A stretch of DNA of 64,000 bases, from NCBI GenBank assembly GCA_026545225.1, contig CM048845.1:76549033-76613032 (forward strand), read 5' to 3'. Position numbers and translations under genes: made by a program. This stretch comes from Cornus controversa (Eukaryota; Streptophyta; Magnoliopsida; Cornales; Cornaceae). The notes beneath the pieces are model-generated. The model worked only from the letters and a program-made list of their open reading frames with translations, had not been told where the DNA came from and did no database searches. Below, piece by piece: positions 9,960 through 22,848 of this stretch (position 1 is its first letter; the number at the start of each line of letters is the position of its first letter).

Positions 9960-11720
9960 GAAAGCATCACCAAATTCAGTGATTCACTCTCGCTTCACAA
10001 AACTTACATAATTTCTAATAGAAATACGAGTAGAGTGAATCATAGATATAACGGTATGAACAAGGAGTATGAACTAAAGTTTAACAGTGATACCACAATT
10101 AAAGTTGAGGAGCTTGAAGTTGTAAGTTTAGAAAAAATAAAATATAATTTTGTGGACTTCAAGGACTTGAAAGAGTAAATTGATGGGAAAAAGAACTATA
10201 GGTTTGTTTTCTTAACTCTTTACTCTCCTTATATATACTCTCTTAGATATAAATTTATAAGTTTAATTGTTACTCTTGCTAGATGCTTTAGAAATTATTA
10301 TTGAAGCATATCCTGCATTCAACATAGCTAAGATGAATAATGGAGGGACATTAAAATTGCGAGACATCATTTTATTGGATATGAGATACATCATTACAAC
10401 ACTACATAAATGCTCATAATTACCTTTATAAATTATTGAACTAATTATTTTTTTTATAATAGCTCAAGAACAATTACGTTGACATTGTGGGGGCGATCTT
10501 GTTGAGAATGAAGAAATTTTGATAATGAAGCTAATAAACGAAAGACTTATTATCACAGTTACACATTTGTCAATCAATACATTCAAAGGTAACTTATCAC
10601 ACAACATTGAGATTATTCACTTTATATTTTTTAATATATCTAAATGAACATAAAATAAAAAATAATATTATATTTCAGGTTTGGCTCTTCAAACATAACC
10701 ATGATCTACATTACAAATTAACATCGAAATTGAACTAGTCAAAACATTATGATATTGGTTGGTTATTTATTTTTCTTACTTACATTACCTTTTAATTAAT
10801 TTTTTTACTTAAAGAATATCATGACTGGTAGGACATGGTTGGTGGAAGCTAATCCACTATCAATAGTTAAAAAATCAAACAGAAAATAAAAAAATTATAA
10901 CTTTCTTTGTTCATAAAACCCATAATAAGTTCTAATTAATGATTGTGCGCGTGTATGTGTTTGTACATATCAATAACATATTGTTTCAACAATTTATTAT
11001 GCTTTGACAAGTTTGAAGAAAACGTAAATGACAAAAACACAGATGCTCTCATTTGAAATTCAAAATATCAATTATTCGAAGAGCCTAAAAAACTTCCACT
11101 TGAAGATATAATTGAAAAATCCAGAATAACATTCAAAGTATTAGATTTTTTTATATATATATATTCATTTAAGTTTTCTTTATTACATCACATGATTATA
11201 ATTAATTTCTTTAAAAAAAATATATTTTGTCACTTAACTCGAAGAAAACAGATTACTTTGCATCCGAACCATGGTACAATGCATGTAAGTAATGTAAGAA
11301 GAAAGTTGAAGTACGAAAGGATGGACTCAGTTGTATTAATTGCAATACAAAAGACGCTAAATGCTTTCAAAGTATTATTATATCTTTAAACATTCTATTT
11401 TTTTTATAAATAAAATTACAATATGACAAATATGTCATTCTTTATTATTATGTATCAATGAAGTATTCTCATTTATGCAGATTTATGATACAAATTCGAG
11501 TCAAAGATATAACAAATAATACATATCTAATAATATTTGATGATTTTCAATCATTAATAAATTGTTCACCAGATGAGCTAATATAGTTAAAAAGTCAACT
11601 AATACTTTTTTCTCACTCATAAAATTTATGAATAAAATAATTCATTTGAAATGTATCAATATTAATAAAATAAATTTGTTCTTTTTGTAGGACGAGGAGA
11701 TCAATGAATTTTACCACAAA
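9960..11720 (+). pseudogene. RPA70-like (replication protein A large subunit) pseudogene
   Basis: Plus-strand pieces follow the order of plant RPA1/DUF223-type proteins. 10058-10178 reads NKEYELKFNSDTTIKVEELEVV..KIKYNFVDFKDL. 10282-10384 reads DALEIIIEAYPAFNIAKMNNGGTLKLRDIILLDM. 10470-10590 reads ITLTLWG then DLVENEEILIMKLINERLIITVTHLSINTFKG after a one-base shift. 10678-10745 reads GLALQT..TLQINIEIELVKTL with stops. 11266-11370 gives the C-terminal zinc-ribbon block EPWYNACK.CKKKVEVRKDGLSCINCNTKDAKCFQ with an in-frame stop. 11481-11585 gives RFMIQIRVKDITNNTYLIIFDDFQSLINCSPDEL. Introns seem to separate the pieces. Stops and shifts mark it as dead. RPA binds single-stranded DNA; plant genomes also carry many such genes in or near Helitrons, but no Helitron ends were found. 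The retroelement at 11734 cuts its 3' side. Confidence 0.7.
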
Positions 11721-11721
11721 A

Positions 11722-11806
11722 CATCGGTATAAATCACAAAACCATCACTGGAATAGTTACCAGGCCTTGGTGTGAAGCATCGGTATAAATCACAAAACCA
11801 TCACTG
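11722..11806. repeat. 29-bp direct repeat at the cut end of the chromovirus
   Basis: 11722-11750 is identical to 11778-11806 (starting CATCGGTATAAATC). The outer copy sits between the retroelement's cut end and the RPA70-like pseudogene. This looks like template-copied filler DNA at a repaired break. Confidence 0.75.
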
Positions 11807-14451
11807 CCACATGGAATAGTTAACACAGGAGCTGATGTTAACTTGTTCTTCAATTCCTCAAAACTTCTTTGACATTCCTCATTCCATACAAATTTTTCTT
11901 CCTTCCGAGTCAACTTCGTTAAGGGTAATGCAATACTAGAAAACCCTTTAATGAATCTTCTGTAATAACCTGCCAAACCAAGAAAACTCCTGACCTCTGT
12001 TACATTAGTTGGTCTTTCCCATTCCACTACTGCTTCTACCTTTGATGGATCAACATAAATACCATCTCCAGATACCACATGCCCCAAGAATACAACTTTA
12101 TCAAGCCAAAATTCACATTTACTGAATTTAGCATAAAGTTGTTTTTCTCGTAAAATCTGTAACACAATCCTCAAATGCTTTTCATGTTCATCCATACTCC
12201 GAGAATATATCAAAATATCATCAATGAAAACAATAACAAATGAATCAACATATGGATGAAATACTCGATTCATTAAATCCATAAACACAGCTGGAGCATT
12301 GGTTAGCCCAAAAGGCATCACCAAAAACTCATAATGGCCATAACGAGTTCGAAAAGCAGTTTTAGAAATATCACTATCTTTTACCTTCAACTGGTGATAT
12401 CCTGACCTCAAGTCAATTTTGGAAAACACTTTTGCTCCTTGCAACTGATCAAATAAATCATCAATTCGTGGTAATGGATACTTGTTTCTAATGGTTACTT
12501 TGTTCAACTGTCGATAATCAATACATAACCGCATAGTACCATCCTTCTTCTTAACAAATAACACTGGCGCCCCCCATGGTGAAATGCTAGGTCGAATGAA
12601 ACCCTTGTCCATTAAATCTTGCAACTGTATTTTCAATTCTTTCAACTCTGTCGGTGCCATTCGGTATGGAGCCATAGAAATTGGAGTTGTTCCCGGTACC
12701 AGCTCAATAGTGAAATCTACCTCTCTGTCCACTGGCAACCCCGGCAATTCTTCTGGAAATACATCTGTGAATTCCCTTACAACTGATACATCTTCTGGTT
12801 TCACATCCTTATATTTAGTACCAATAACATAAGCCAAATAACCCTGGCAACCTTTCTTCAACAACTTCCTAGTTTGTATAGCTGAGATGAGGCAGTTTGA
12901 AATAATATTTCTTTCTCCTACAAATTTAAATTCTGGTTCACCTGGTATTTGAAATACAACTTCTTTCCGAAAACAATCTATGGAAGCATGATACACAGAT
13001 AACCAGTTCATACCCAAAATGATATCAAAGTCTTGCATATTCAACGGTATCAAATTCACCTTTATATTTCCATCTTCCAATTGCAATACACAATCCCGAT
13101 ACTCAACTTCAACCACTACTACCTCACCCATTGGTGTAGAGATAAACAATTTACAATCTAATAATGAAGGTGGTCTACCCAAGTGTATAGCAAATGATGA
13201 TGCAACAAATGAATGCGTTGATCCAGGATCAATAAGAACACCAGCAATTCTACCCAAAATAGAAAGTTTACCTGTCACAACGTCTGGTGTAGCTTGAGCA
13301 TCCTGAAGTGTCATAGCAAACACTCTTCCTTGGGTTCGCAGACCACTAGGAGCACCCCTACCTCCTCTTGATACACCTCCCTGTGGTGATCCTCTGCCCG
13401 GACCACTAACACTTCCCACCGATGTTGTTCCTGTCAACATAGGACACTCCCTTCTTCGATGACCCGGTTGTTGGCAATGATAGCACATTTCTGCTTTCAA
13501 TACAGGACAATCTTTCTTTTGATGACCTTCCTTCTTACAATGAAAACACCCTCTGATATTGCCACTTTCCCCAAAGCTACTTTGTTGAACAAATTGTTGG
13601 CCAGAAAAACCTTGACCTTTTCCAATGCTAGGAGTTCGTCCTTGGAATGCACTGCCTTGTCCTCTACCGTATTGTGATATTTGCCCTCCCTGCCTTGAAG
13701 ATCCTACTTCACTTCCCCTTGACTGTGTTGGATCAAACCTACTTTTCTTGTATCGCTCCCTTCTTCCCTCCAATTCTTTTACATTCTGTTCCGCAATCAT
13801 AGCTTTGTTCACAAGTTCATTATAATTTTTCTCATCAAAAATGGACACTCTTGATTTAATAGCCAGCGCTAAACCATCCTGAAACATCGTACATTTGTCT
13901 TCCTCATTTTGTACAAACTTAGATCCAAACCTTGATAAAGCTGTGAACTTAGCTTCATATTCAGCTACCGTCAGCTTATCTTGTTCTTGATTTAAAAGGA
14001 TGAACTCTCGCTCCTTTCGCTTCCTATAAACTGGAGGAAAATACTTTTCATAAAAAGCTTTAACAAATGGATCCCATAGTATTACCGCTTCTCCTCCTGG
14101 GGCAACCACCAAATGCTTCGTTGAATCCCACCAGTAGCTTGCTTCATCCTTTAGCATAAACGTAGCCAAATTCACTTTCTGGTCCTCTGGTACACTCATT
14201 ACTGCAAAGATAGATTCCATCTTTCTAATCCACCCCTCTGCTTCTGATGGTTGAGTAGTACCTGAGAATACTGGAGGTGATAACTTCATAAACTTTTCAT
14301 GTACTAAACCCATTTTCCTTTCTTGTTGTACCACTTGCCTTGTCTGTGCTATAGTCTGACTTTCATAAAACTTTGTTTGTTGCTCTGCCAACTGTGCTAT
14401 AGCTTGTTGCATTCTCTGCATATCAGTTACTTGTATTGATTCTCTCCCCAC
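11734..14451 (-). pseudogene. gag-protease-reverse transcriptase region of the chromovirus
   Basis: The N-terminal part is a gag domain ([44 protein letters not shown]). Two CCHC zinc knuckles follow ([14 protein letters not shown] and [14 protein letters not shown]). Then comes an aspartic protease with [11 protein letters not shown] and a reverse transcriptase with [28 protein letters not shown] and the catalytic FIDDILIYS. RNase H starts at [11 protein letters not shown] and the element ends there. In an intact relative the polyprotein would go on to RNase H and integrase. It lies antisense to the neighbouring TAT element. It is incomplete. Confidence 0.85.
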
Positions 14452-14722
14452 GTTATCATGAATGTGTTGTTGGACTTCAGTCTCAACTGGAGTATGAGAA
14501 GCTTATGTCTCAACTCTAGGATGTTCATTTCCTCCTTCCATTACTCAATATCTGCGATGAATCTCAGATATAACAACATACATATATGATGTACATTTAC
14601 TACATACTTGTCAGTATCACTCAAGTCAAATAAAGAACTCACTACACACTTCCTACTACCACTGCCAGTCTAGACGCTTACCAACTCCAGAACCTAGAAA
14701 ACCTAGGCTCTGATACCAAAAG

Positions 14723-16720
14723 CTGACACACCCCAACCCAATTTACATCATAATATAAATTAGTGAACAATTGAAGTGTATCTAACCATCTTCATTAATA
14801 TCAAACAAAATTTACATTAATCCACATTAGTATGCATATTTAATAATCTACAAATACAAACAAACCACAAGCTTATATTACAAGTAGTCACCATCACAAC
14901 ACATCTCATTATAAGTTTACCATAAAACTCCTCTACAATAATTACATGTTAAACAAAACACTTCATCTTCCTCATTTCCCAATCCAATCCCCAAGACTCT
15001 AGACTCGGCAGTGGCTACAAAACCTTGAACCTGAAAAACATATATATAACAAAAGTGAGCCTAAAGCCCAGTGAATGTAACACTACTACATCAGGATAAT
15101 AATCGTGGATATCATCTAATAACTTCAAGTTATATAGATATTATAACTTTCTACTCTCCTTCTTGGCCAGAGTATGGACCTTATATAACTTCATGCCTTA
15201 TAGGCATCTTCATGCTTTATAAGCATCTTCATACTATATAGGTATCTTCACATCATATAGACATGTTCCATACTTCAATGTATACATTCAAATAATACAC
15301 TTCTAGTGGAAGCACTCACCTTGGGTATCTTCCAACTTGCTACTTATCCCTTTGTTGTTGAGGGTGTAGTTTTTCCTCCTTGCCTATAGGACATTATACT
15401 CACATCATATAGATTTCTAAATATAAGAAGACAACAATCATCACAAACTTCATTCATATAAATTTCAAGGATCAATCATGATAATCATAAACTATAAGGT
15501 CATTGGAACATTTTGTCAAACACATTGTAAGCAAGAATATCAAGCTCATCCTTTACCTTACCTTACAAGTATACATTGTTGCACCCCTTCCAAATCAATA
15601 CTAATATGATTAAGTACACTAATTACACCACACACTCCAAGTATTCAATCTAACACCTTCACAATTGTAATTTCAAGTATATATTTCCTTCCCTACATGC
15701 TGTCCACATTTTCACTCCAAATGAAGGACTTCCCGACATCCGGTTGGCCTACAAATTTTATAGTAGATAAGAAACATATGCAAGAACATCATACTAAAAT
15801 TAGAGCATGATTCAATGGTTAGTTTTTCATAAATAAGCAAAACAATAGACTGTTTTCAATTTTATCTCTCCCACAGTCCCTGTTTTTTACCAAACTTTAA
15901 TAATTAAACTGTTTCGATTCAGAAAGAACTAGGTGCTCTACCATACATTTCTGGAAAGCTCTACCAGTCTACTTTCCAACCCAACAAACGGAACTCAAAT
16001 CCGAATTTTCTACAGTGTTTTATAGCCATTCTTGTAAGGTGACTTCAGGCTGTCTGCAGAGCACGTTTTTCATCTTTTTCACTTCTTTTTCATGCAAACT
16101 TCATATATAGTACTTCTAACTCCTGCTAATCATCATAGAACATATTTATCACATGATTCCTTTCATTTTATACCAACAAAATGCAATCAAAACCATAAAA
16201 ATCAACTCTACCATTCACATAGTATTACACTTTTCCTCTACACACACATATTCAAGCATACATGATGATTTCATGCCTTCCTTCAATGATTTACTATACA
16301 AAATCATATATATAAATTACAATCAACATAAAACATGAAAGCTAATGAATCATAGAACTCACAAGTATTTAACTTGAATTTTTCTTCTTTTCCTTCCTCC
16401 TCTTTGCTTAGTCTCCTCTCTCCTAGCTTCTCTACAACTCTAAGACTCTAAAACTTGTTTTGCCAAACAAGGCACAAGAGTTGTAGAGATAAGCTCCTCT
16501 CCCAATCTGATCTATATTGCATACTCATGTCTTTGACACCAAATTTTGACACCTAGCCCCATTTTAGATCATTTGCACTTCACCTCCTTCAACACTTTAA
16601 ATTTGTACATCACCCCCTCAAGTTATTTGCCCTCTAACCCTTCTAAACCACTTCATTTCTCACAAGTACCTCACTAACTCTAAATTAATATTTAGATATA
16701 CTAAAACATAACTTCTATCA
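14723..16720 (-). repeat. LTR of the chromovirus (about 2.0 kb)
   Basis: The plus-strand edge TGACACACCCC at 14723 lies six bases from the PBS. The other edge is set at CTATCA (16720), where TAT protease sequence resumes. Inside, 15165-15285 has imperfect 24-bp units around CTTCATGCTTTATA. The far edge is less certain because no partner LTR is in the window. Confidence 0.6.
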
Positions 16721-19700
16721 TAAGGATCCGTTAATGATCAGCTTGCTGGTAGCAAACTGCAGAATAAAGAGAGTAATCATCAATGTAGGATCAAGTGCTA
16801 ATATAATGACACTTGAGGTTTACAAGCAAGTAGAGATTGGAAATAATCAAATCAAACTAGCCGAGGGCCCGCTCATAGGGTTCGATGAAAATAAAGTCAC
16901 CCCGATCGGAACGATATCATTGTTTGTAACTGCGACGCAAAGAACATTTAGAGAACAATTCATGAAAGTCGGCGTTCACTCATCGTACAACCTTATTATG
17001 GGAAGGGGATGCATCCACATGATGCACGGAATGTCATCGACCCTGCACTAGGTGATGAGGTGTTTAACCCCTAACGGGAAAGGGACAGTGGAGCTCCTCG
17101 ATGACTAAGTAGCAGCAAAAGAGTGCTACTCACTCACAATCAAGCACACGCCAAAGAAGGGAGAGGGCAATACAGAGAAAAATGCCCAATAGCAATCACA
17201 AAAGAGGACACCGAAAGCAAAGCTCAGCCCATAGAACCACTCCAAGTGGTCCAACTTGGAAATCCAGGAGAAAATAAAAGTACGCAAATCGGGACGCTTC
17301 TACAAGAGAAGGAGAGACACGAACTAATCGACGTACTAAGAAGAAACAACGACGGATTTGCTTAGAGCCATCTTGACATGCCTGGCATAGACCCTGACCT
17401 GGCATAACATTTTCTGAACGTGAACCCCACCAGTATCCCTGTTAAGCAAAAATAGAGGAGGTTCACCCCGGAAAGAAATAGGATAATCACCGAAGAAGTC
17501 GCTCGTTTATTTCAGGCAGGTTTTATCAGAGAAATAAAGTACCCAGAATGGCTCTCAAATATAGTAGTGGAAAAGAAAAATAATAGGAAATGGAAGGTGT
17601 GTATCAACTTCACTAACTTAAGTAAAACATGTCTGAAAGATAGCTACCCTCTTCCAAAATTTGATCAGATGGTAGACGCCACCGCCGAGTACGAACGACT
17701 GACCTTCTTGGACGCCTACTCGGGCTATAATCCGATCCGGATGAACCCGAAAGATGAAGAGAAGACATCATTCATCACCGAATGGGGCATTTACTGTTAC
17801 AAGGTGCCCTTGAATTGAAAAATGCAGGGGCAACGTACCAGCGGATGATCAACCAGTCTTCAAGAACCAGATCGGAGAAACTCTGGAAGCCTATATTGAT
17901 GATATGGTGGTCAAAAGAAAAAGGAGGCAGGATCACCTATAACATCTGCAAGAAATATTTGAAACCCTCAAAAAACACCGAGTAAAGTTAAATCCGATGA
18001 ATTGCTCGTTTGGAGTTTCGTCAGGACAGTTCCTTAGCCATATGGTCAGTCAAACTGGAATAGAGATGAGTCCATCACAGGCGTCAGCACTGACCCAAAT
18101 TTTAGAACCAAAACACATCGGGAAGTGCAAGTCCTAACAGGCCGAATTGCTACTCTTAGTCGATTCATATCCCGCCTCTTGGATAGATGCAAACCCTTCT
18201 TCAATGTCATCAGAAAGAAAAAAAAGATATATAGGGAACAAATTAGACAGAAGAGTTAAGAAGGTTAAAGGAATATATGACCTCAGCACCAATCCTTTCG
18301 ATTGCGAAGCTCGGTGAGATGTTGTATCTTTACCTAGCAATGTCAAAGGTATCTACAAGGGCTGCAATGGTCCGAGAAGAGGATTAGAGGCAACAACCAG
18401 TGTATTATTCTAGCAAGACGATGACGGATGAAAAAAAGCTTATCTTGGCCTTCGTACATGCAAAGAAGAAATTGAAACACTACTTCGAGTCCCACCCGAT
18501 AATCATTCCGACAAACTTGCCACTTAAGACAATCCTCAGCAAACTAGACATGACTAGGAGATTGATGAAGTGGGCCATGGACCTTAGCGCTTACGACATT
18601 CGTTTTGAGCACCGAACGGCCAGAAAAGGTCAAGTGTTGGCTAAATTTCTGTTGGAATATGACAAACCAGAAAACGAAGAGGAGAATCACCCTACATGGG
18701 AGATATATGTTGATGGATCGTCAAATCAAATAGGATCGGGGGCTGGGATTGAGTTAGGACCCCAGATGGGACTGTCCTGCATCATGCAGTAAGATTTAAT
18801 TTCGAAGCCTCTAACAATGTGGCAAAGTATGAGGCTCTCCTTGTAGGGCTCTGGCTAGTAAAATCATAGAAATAAGGAAATTGTCCGTCTTTAGTGATTC
18901 CCAACTAGTTGTGAATCAAGTCAACGGTGAATACCAAGTGAAAGAAGATAAAATGAATGCCTACCGAGAAGCGGTGTCCAAGAGTTTGAAAGAATTTGAT
19001 CAAGTAAGGCTTAACCACATTCCGGGTGAGAGGAATGAAGTGGATGACTAGTTAGCCTGTTTGGCCTTCTATGCAGACGTATCCTTGATCAGGGTATTTT
19101 CCATAGAAGAATTAAAGAAACCAAGCATTACCAAACCATTGGAGGTGTTCATCATCCCAAAAGAGCCGAGCTGGATGGACTCGATCGAGGCATATCTAAG
19201 AACGGGATCCTTTCCAAACAAAAAGGAGAGTCAAAAAAGCAAAAGATGAAAACAGGCAACCATAGTTAATGATCGCCTCTACAGGAGATCGTATTCAGGA
19301 CCGTTGCTACGATGCCTGACACCGTCAGAAATAACCAGAGTCCTAAAGGAAATCTACGAAGAGGTTGGCGAGAACCATCGAGAGGGAGGTCATTAGCTCA
19401 CAAAGCTCTGATGCTGGGGTACTTCTGGCCATACATGGCACATAACGTAGCAGAATATTCCAAAAATTATCATAAGTGCCAAAAGCACGCTCAACTGCTA
19501 CACCAACTGCCAGGAAACCTATATCCAATAACTAGCCCATGGCCTTTTGCCCAATGGGGAATGGACATGGTGGGCCTTTTGCTGACCGCGGCATAGAAAA
19601 AGAAACATGTCCTCCTAGCTACGGACTATTTCACCAAATGGGTGGAAGCAAATGCATACGCCATAGTAACTCATTCGCAAGTTAAAAAGTTCATCTGGAA

Positions 19701-20400
19701 TAACATCATATTCCGTTTTGGCATCCTTACATCGATAATTATGGACAACAGGAAAAATCTGGACAACCATTTCATTTAGAGGTTCTTCACGAAGTATGGG
19801 ATAAACCAAAAAATTTCCTCAAGATCATACCCACAAGGGAACGGGCAGGCTGAGATCACAAGCAGGACAATCTTTGAGAACATTAAGGAAAAGTTGAAAG
19901 AAAGAAAAGGTCGCATGCTAGAAGAGTTGTCGAACGTACTTTGGGCCTACTGAACCACTCCTCGCCAACTGATCAGAAACAGTCCTTTTAGCATGACGTA
20001 TAGAATAGAGATTGTGGTTCTAGTCGAGCTTGGAGTTCCCACCTTAAAGATCGAATCGTTCGAAGAGCAGGAAAATAAGTTTTAGATTGAGCACAATCTG
20101 GACCTACTTGAAGAAAAGAGAGAAGCTGTGCAGATTTGGATGGCAGCCTACCAGCAGAACCTTTGCAGGGCTTATAACAAAAAAGTCAAACCCCAATCAT
20201 TCGAACGGGGAGATTGGGTCTTACGCAAAGTGACCGACAACATCAAAGAGTTAAATATGGGCAAATTAGTAGCAAAATGGGAAGGCCCATTTGAGATAAT
20301 TGAAGTCATTGGAAAAGAAGCTTATAGATTACAGAGGATTCATGGTGATAGAGCCATAGTTGAAAAGCCTTAGAACGCAATGCACCTGAAAATGTATTAT
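16721..20400 (+). pseudogene. Broken protease-RT-RNase H-integrase region of the long TAT element
   Basis: Protease-like sequence lies at 16730-17050 (ISLLVANCRIKRV..., YNLIMGRG). The RT part is at about 17270-18380 (WRKWKVCINFTNL-like block, KDSYPLPKFDQMVD, LDAYSGYN, EEKTSFIT). RNase H follows at 18400-19060 (YYSSKTM, IYVDGSSNQIGSGAGI). The integrase H2C2 zinc-finger and core are at 19310-19960 (GYFWPYMAHN..., CHKCQKHAQ-like, WPFAQWGMDMVG). The integrase C-terminal part ends near 20373 (FERGDWVLRKV, KWEGPFEIIEVIGKEAYRL). It is an old fossil with many breaks spread along its length. Confidence 0.8.
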
Positions 20401-20599
20401 GTATGAGCTCCTGTAAGGCATTTTTTGTCAAAATTTAACAAATTCAATGTAAATCCCACATAAAATTATTGGGAGCCTTCCCCTGAATTGATATAATGAA
20501 TTCCGCCTGCCAGTCACAAGGGCAGTTGGATTGTGTAGTGAAGCGAAATTCGCTGCGCAGTCCCACTATCTTGCTATTTTTAGGATTTTCACAAAAAGC

Positions 20600-20779
20600 T
20601 TAGCATGACTAGCAGAGTGTCTCAAATGAATGAAATTGGTTAAGGCGGGACTAGTCGAACACCAAATATGAATAAAAAGACCACGGCATGGCTAGACGAG
20701 CGTCACAAATGAAATTGGTTAAGGCATGGCTAGCCGAACGCCAAATATGAATAAAAAGACCTCGACATGCATGGCTAGC
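20600..20779. repeat. Left part of the TAT tandem-repeat array
   Basis: About two 83-bp units with the words GGCATGGCTAGCCGA, GTCTCAAATGAATGAAATTGG and CCAAATATGAATGAAAAGACC, continuing at 22849 after the inserted LTR. Confidence 0.85.
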
Positions 20780-22848
20780 TAATACGTGTGTTGTGAGTGT
20801 CTCAATTAAAATTACCATACTTCGCAATAGAACGAATTCCTTGCAGAATGGGGCTATCAAAAGGGGTGTCAAACCTCTGGGATTATAATCTGAATTAGTT
20901 GGTATACGAAATTAATTCTTATTAAATTTCAAAAGAAAATAATTCTGATTTTTATATTTAAACTAATAAAAAATCAATTAAAACAAAACAAAGGTAATAG
21001 AGAGTGTAGAAAATATGAGATAAATTTAGGGTAATTGACTTCACCACTAACTTCACAATCAATGGTCAATTGAATTAACTATGGGAAATTATATCATGCA
21101 TAAGTGGTGTCGGTGGCTACAAGCTCACCTCCATCCGTCAAGAAGATAACATATGATTAAGGCTAAGTCATGGACTATCTTCGATTGGCATGGACCATCT
21201 GCCTAACTACACTACTCTACTCTAGGGTGCAGTATGGTCCATCTTCTCTAGATATAATCCATCAAAGCTTTTAATGATACATTCAATAATTACCATTGTG
21301 TAATAATCATTCCCATAATCATAGAAAATAAGAGGGATTGAGTTCAACAACGACAACTATATATCTAAGACAAGATAAGAAATTATTGAAACTGTAATAC
21401 CCCGTTCCAACACATAGTATGATATTGTCCACTTTGGGCCTGAGCCCGCACGATTTTGCTTTTGGGTTTTACCCCAAAAGGCCTTATATCATTTGAAGAG
21501 AACACACTATATATAAGTACATCCCCTTTTCCACACCCAGGCGATGTGGGATTGAGCACCCTGTACCCTGTCAATGTGGTAGCTCAGCTCAGTCTCTGTC
21601 TTCGCACCTGCCCATTCACACCCGCCCACAAGGGTTACTACAATCCACCCCCTTAGGAGGCCCGACGTCCTCGTCGGCACACTTCCGGTTGGGTTCAGGC
21701 TCTGATACCAACTGTAATACCCCGCTCCAACACATGGTATGATATTGTCCACTTTGGGCCTAAGCCCGCACGATTTTGTTCTTGGGTTTTACCCCAAAAG
21801 ACTTCATACCATTTGAAGAGAACATACTACTTATAAGCACATCCATTTTTTCACACCCAGACAATGTGGGATTGAACACCCTGTACCCTGTCAGTGTGGT
21901 AGCTCAGCCCAGTGTCTGTCTTCGCACCCGCCCACTCACACCCGCCAACAAGGGTTACTACAATGAATTTATAAGACTTTTATAGTTCAATTCTATAATA
22001 AAAATCCTCTAAATTACACAATCTATGCATAAATATAAAAGGCAACAATAATTAAAATAATCAAACCATTGATACTTAGTTAGGGCTACATCAAAACCCT
22101 AGTGGATGAATTAGCCACTCGTGGTAGAAGAAGAAGCTTCAACGGTTGAGGAAGAAAGCATCATCTTCATGAATTACGCGCAAGACTTCGTTCTCCAGTG
22201 GTTTTCCACTCGAAAGCTCTGCAAAGTATGTCTTCCAAAATGTTCAAAGGCTCTTCAGGCTCTCTCAAAATAGCCTTCAATTCACCACTTTATGCACCAA
22301 GAGAATACACCAAAGTCCTAATCCAATTAGGAATTAATTAGGTTTTCCGCAGCACTAAACAAGTGGGTTTTTCTACTGATATTCAGCCCAACTTTTGACC
22401 CAATAGAAGTCCGATTCACGGACTTTTGTGAAATACAAAAGTGTCTAGAATCCAATTTCGTTCAACCTTTGTGAAATTTAAGTCGATTTGAGGCTCAGAA
22501 ATAACACTTCTGGTACATTTTCTAAAACAGGATTAAAACTGTATTAAGCGCAGAATCAGGCTTTAGGCCCGTAACCTTCCTAAGCAGCTGTAATTCTCTT
22601 GGACCTCTTCATTGGGCTGATTTGAGTTAAAATACAGAGTTGAATGAATCCCTTTGATGTACGCTTCATCAAACCCTCTTGGATGTCATCTTTAAAAGCC
22701 CAAAATCATGGTTTTAACTGAAATAATCATTAAGGCCCTGAAAATACAGAAAATACTAAAACGAAGTAAAATCACAAAATAATCTATCACTAAGAGAATA
22801 AAATACGCAAGTTAAAAGGCTAGAATGCGTAACATTCAACGCCGATCA
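20780..22848 (-). mobile_element. Solo Athila-like LTR with 5-bp target duplication, carrying a TRIM
   Basis: It aligns end to end with the LTR at 1925-3441. CTAGC flanks both sides (20775-20779 and 22849-22853), which proves insertion into the tandem array. Without the 570-bp TRIM the LTR is about 1.5 kb. No internal element sequence is present, so it is a solo LTR left by recombination between two LTRs. Confidence 0.85.
21393..21962 (-). mobile_element. Complete TRIM (570 bp)
   Basis: Two 250-bp LTRs (21393-21642 and 21713-21962) flank a 70-bp interior. On the minus strand the interior has TGGTATCAGAGCC (tRNA-iMet type PBS, 21699-21711) and ends in a purine tract CCTAAGGGGGTGGAT. The LTRs begin TGTAGTAACCC and end GTATTACA. 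No coding capacity. It is the same family as 5003-5616. The flanks (GAAAC / ATGAA) are not a clean duplication; the empty site is seen in the LTR copy near 2530. Confidence 0.85.

Larger units (their letters stand above)
11734..16720 (-). mobile_element. Truncated Ty3/gypsy chromovirus (Tekay/Del-like)
   Basis: On the minus strand: LTR (about 14723-16720), tRNA-iMet type PBS TGGTATCAGAGCC (14705-14717), then one long gag-protease-RT frame (11734-14451). The part after early RNase H, including integrase, and the 3' LTR are absent. One edge abuts the RPA70-like pseudogene, the other the protease region of the long TAT element. The long open frame suggests it is younger than the TAT fossils around it. 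The lineage call rests on the gag/RT style and long LTR and is an inference. Confidence 0.75.
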
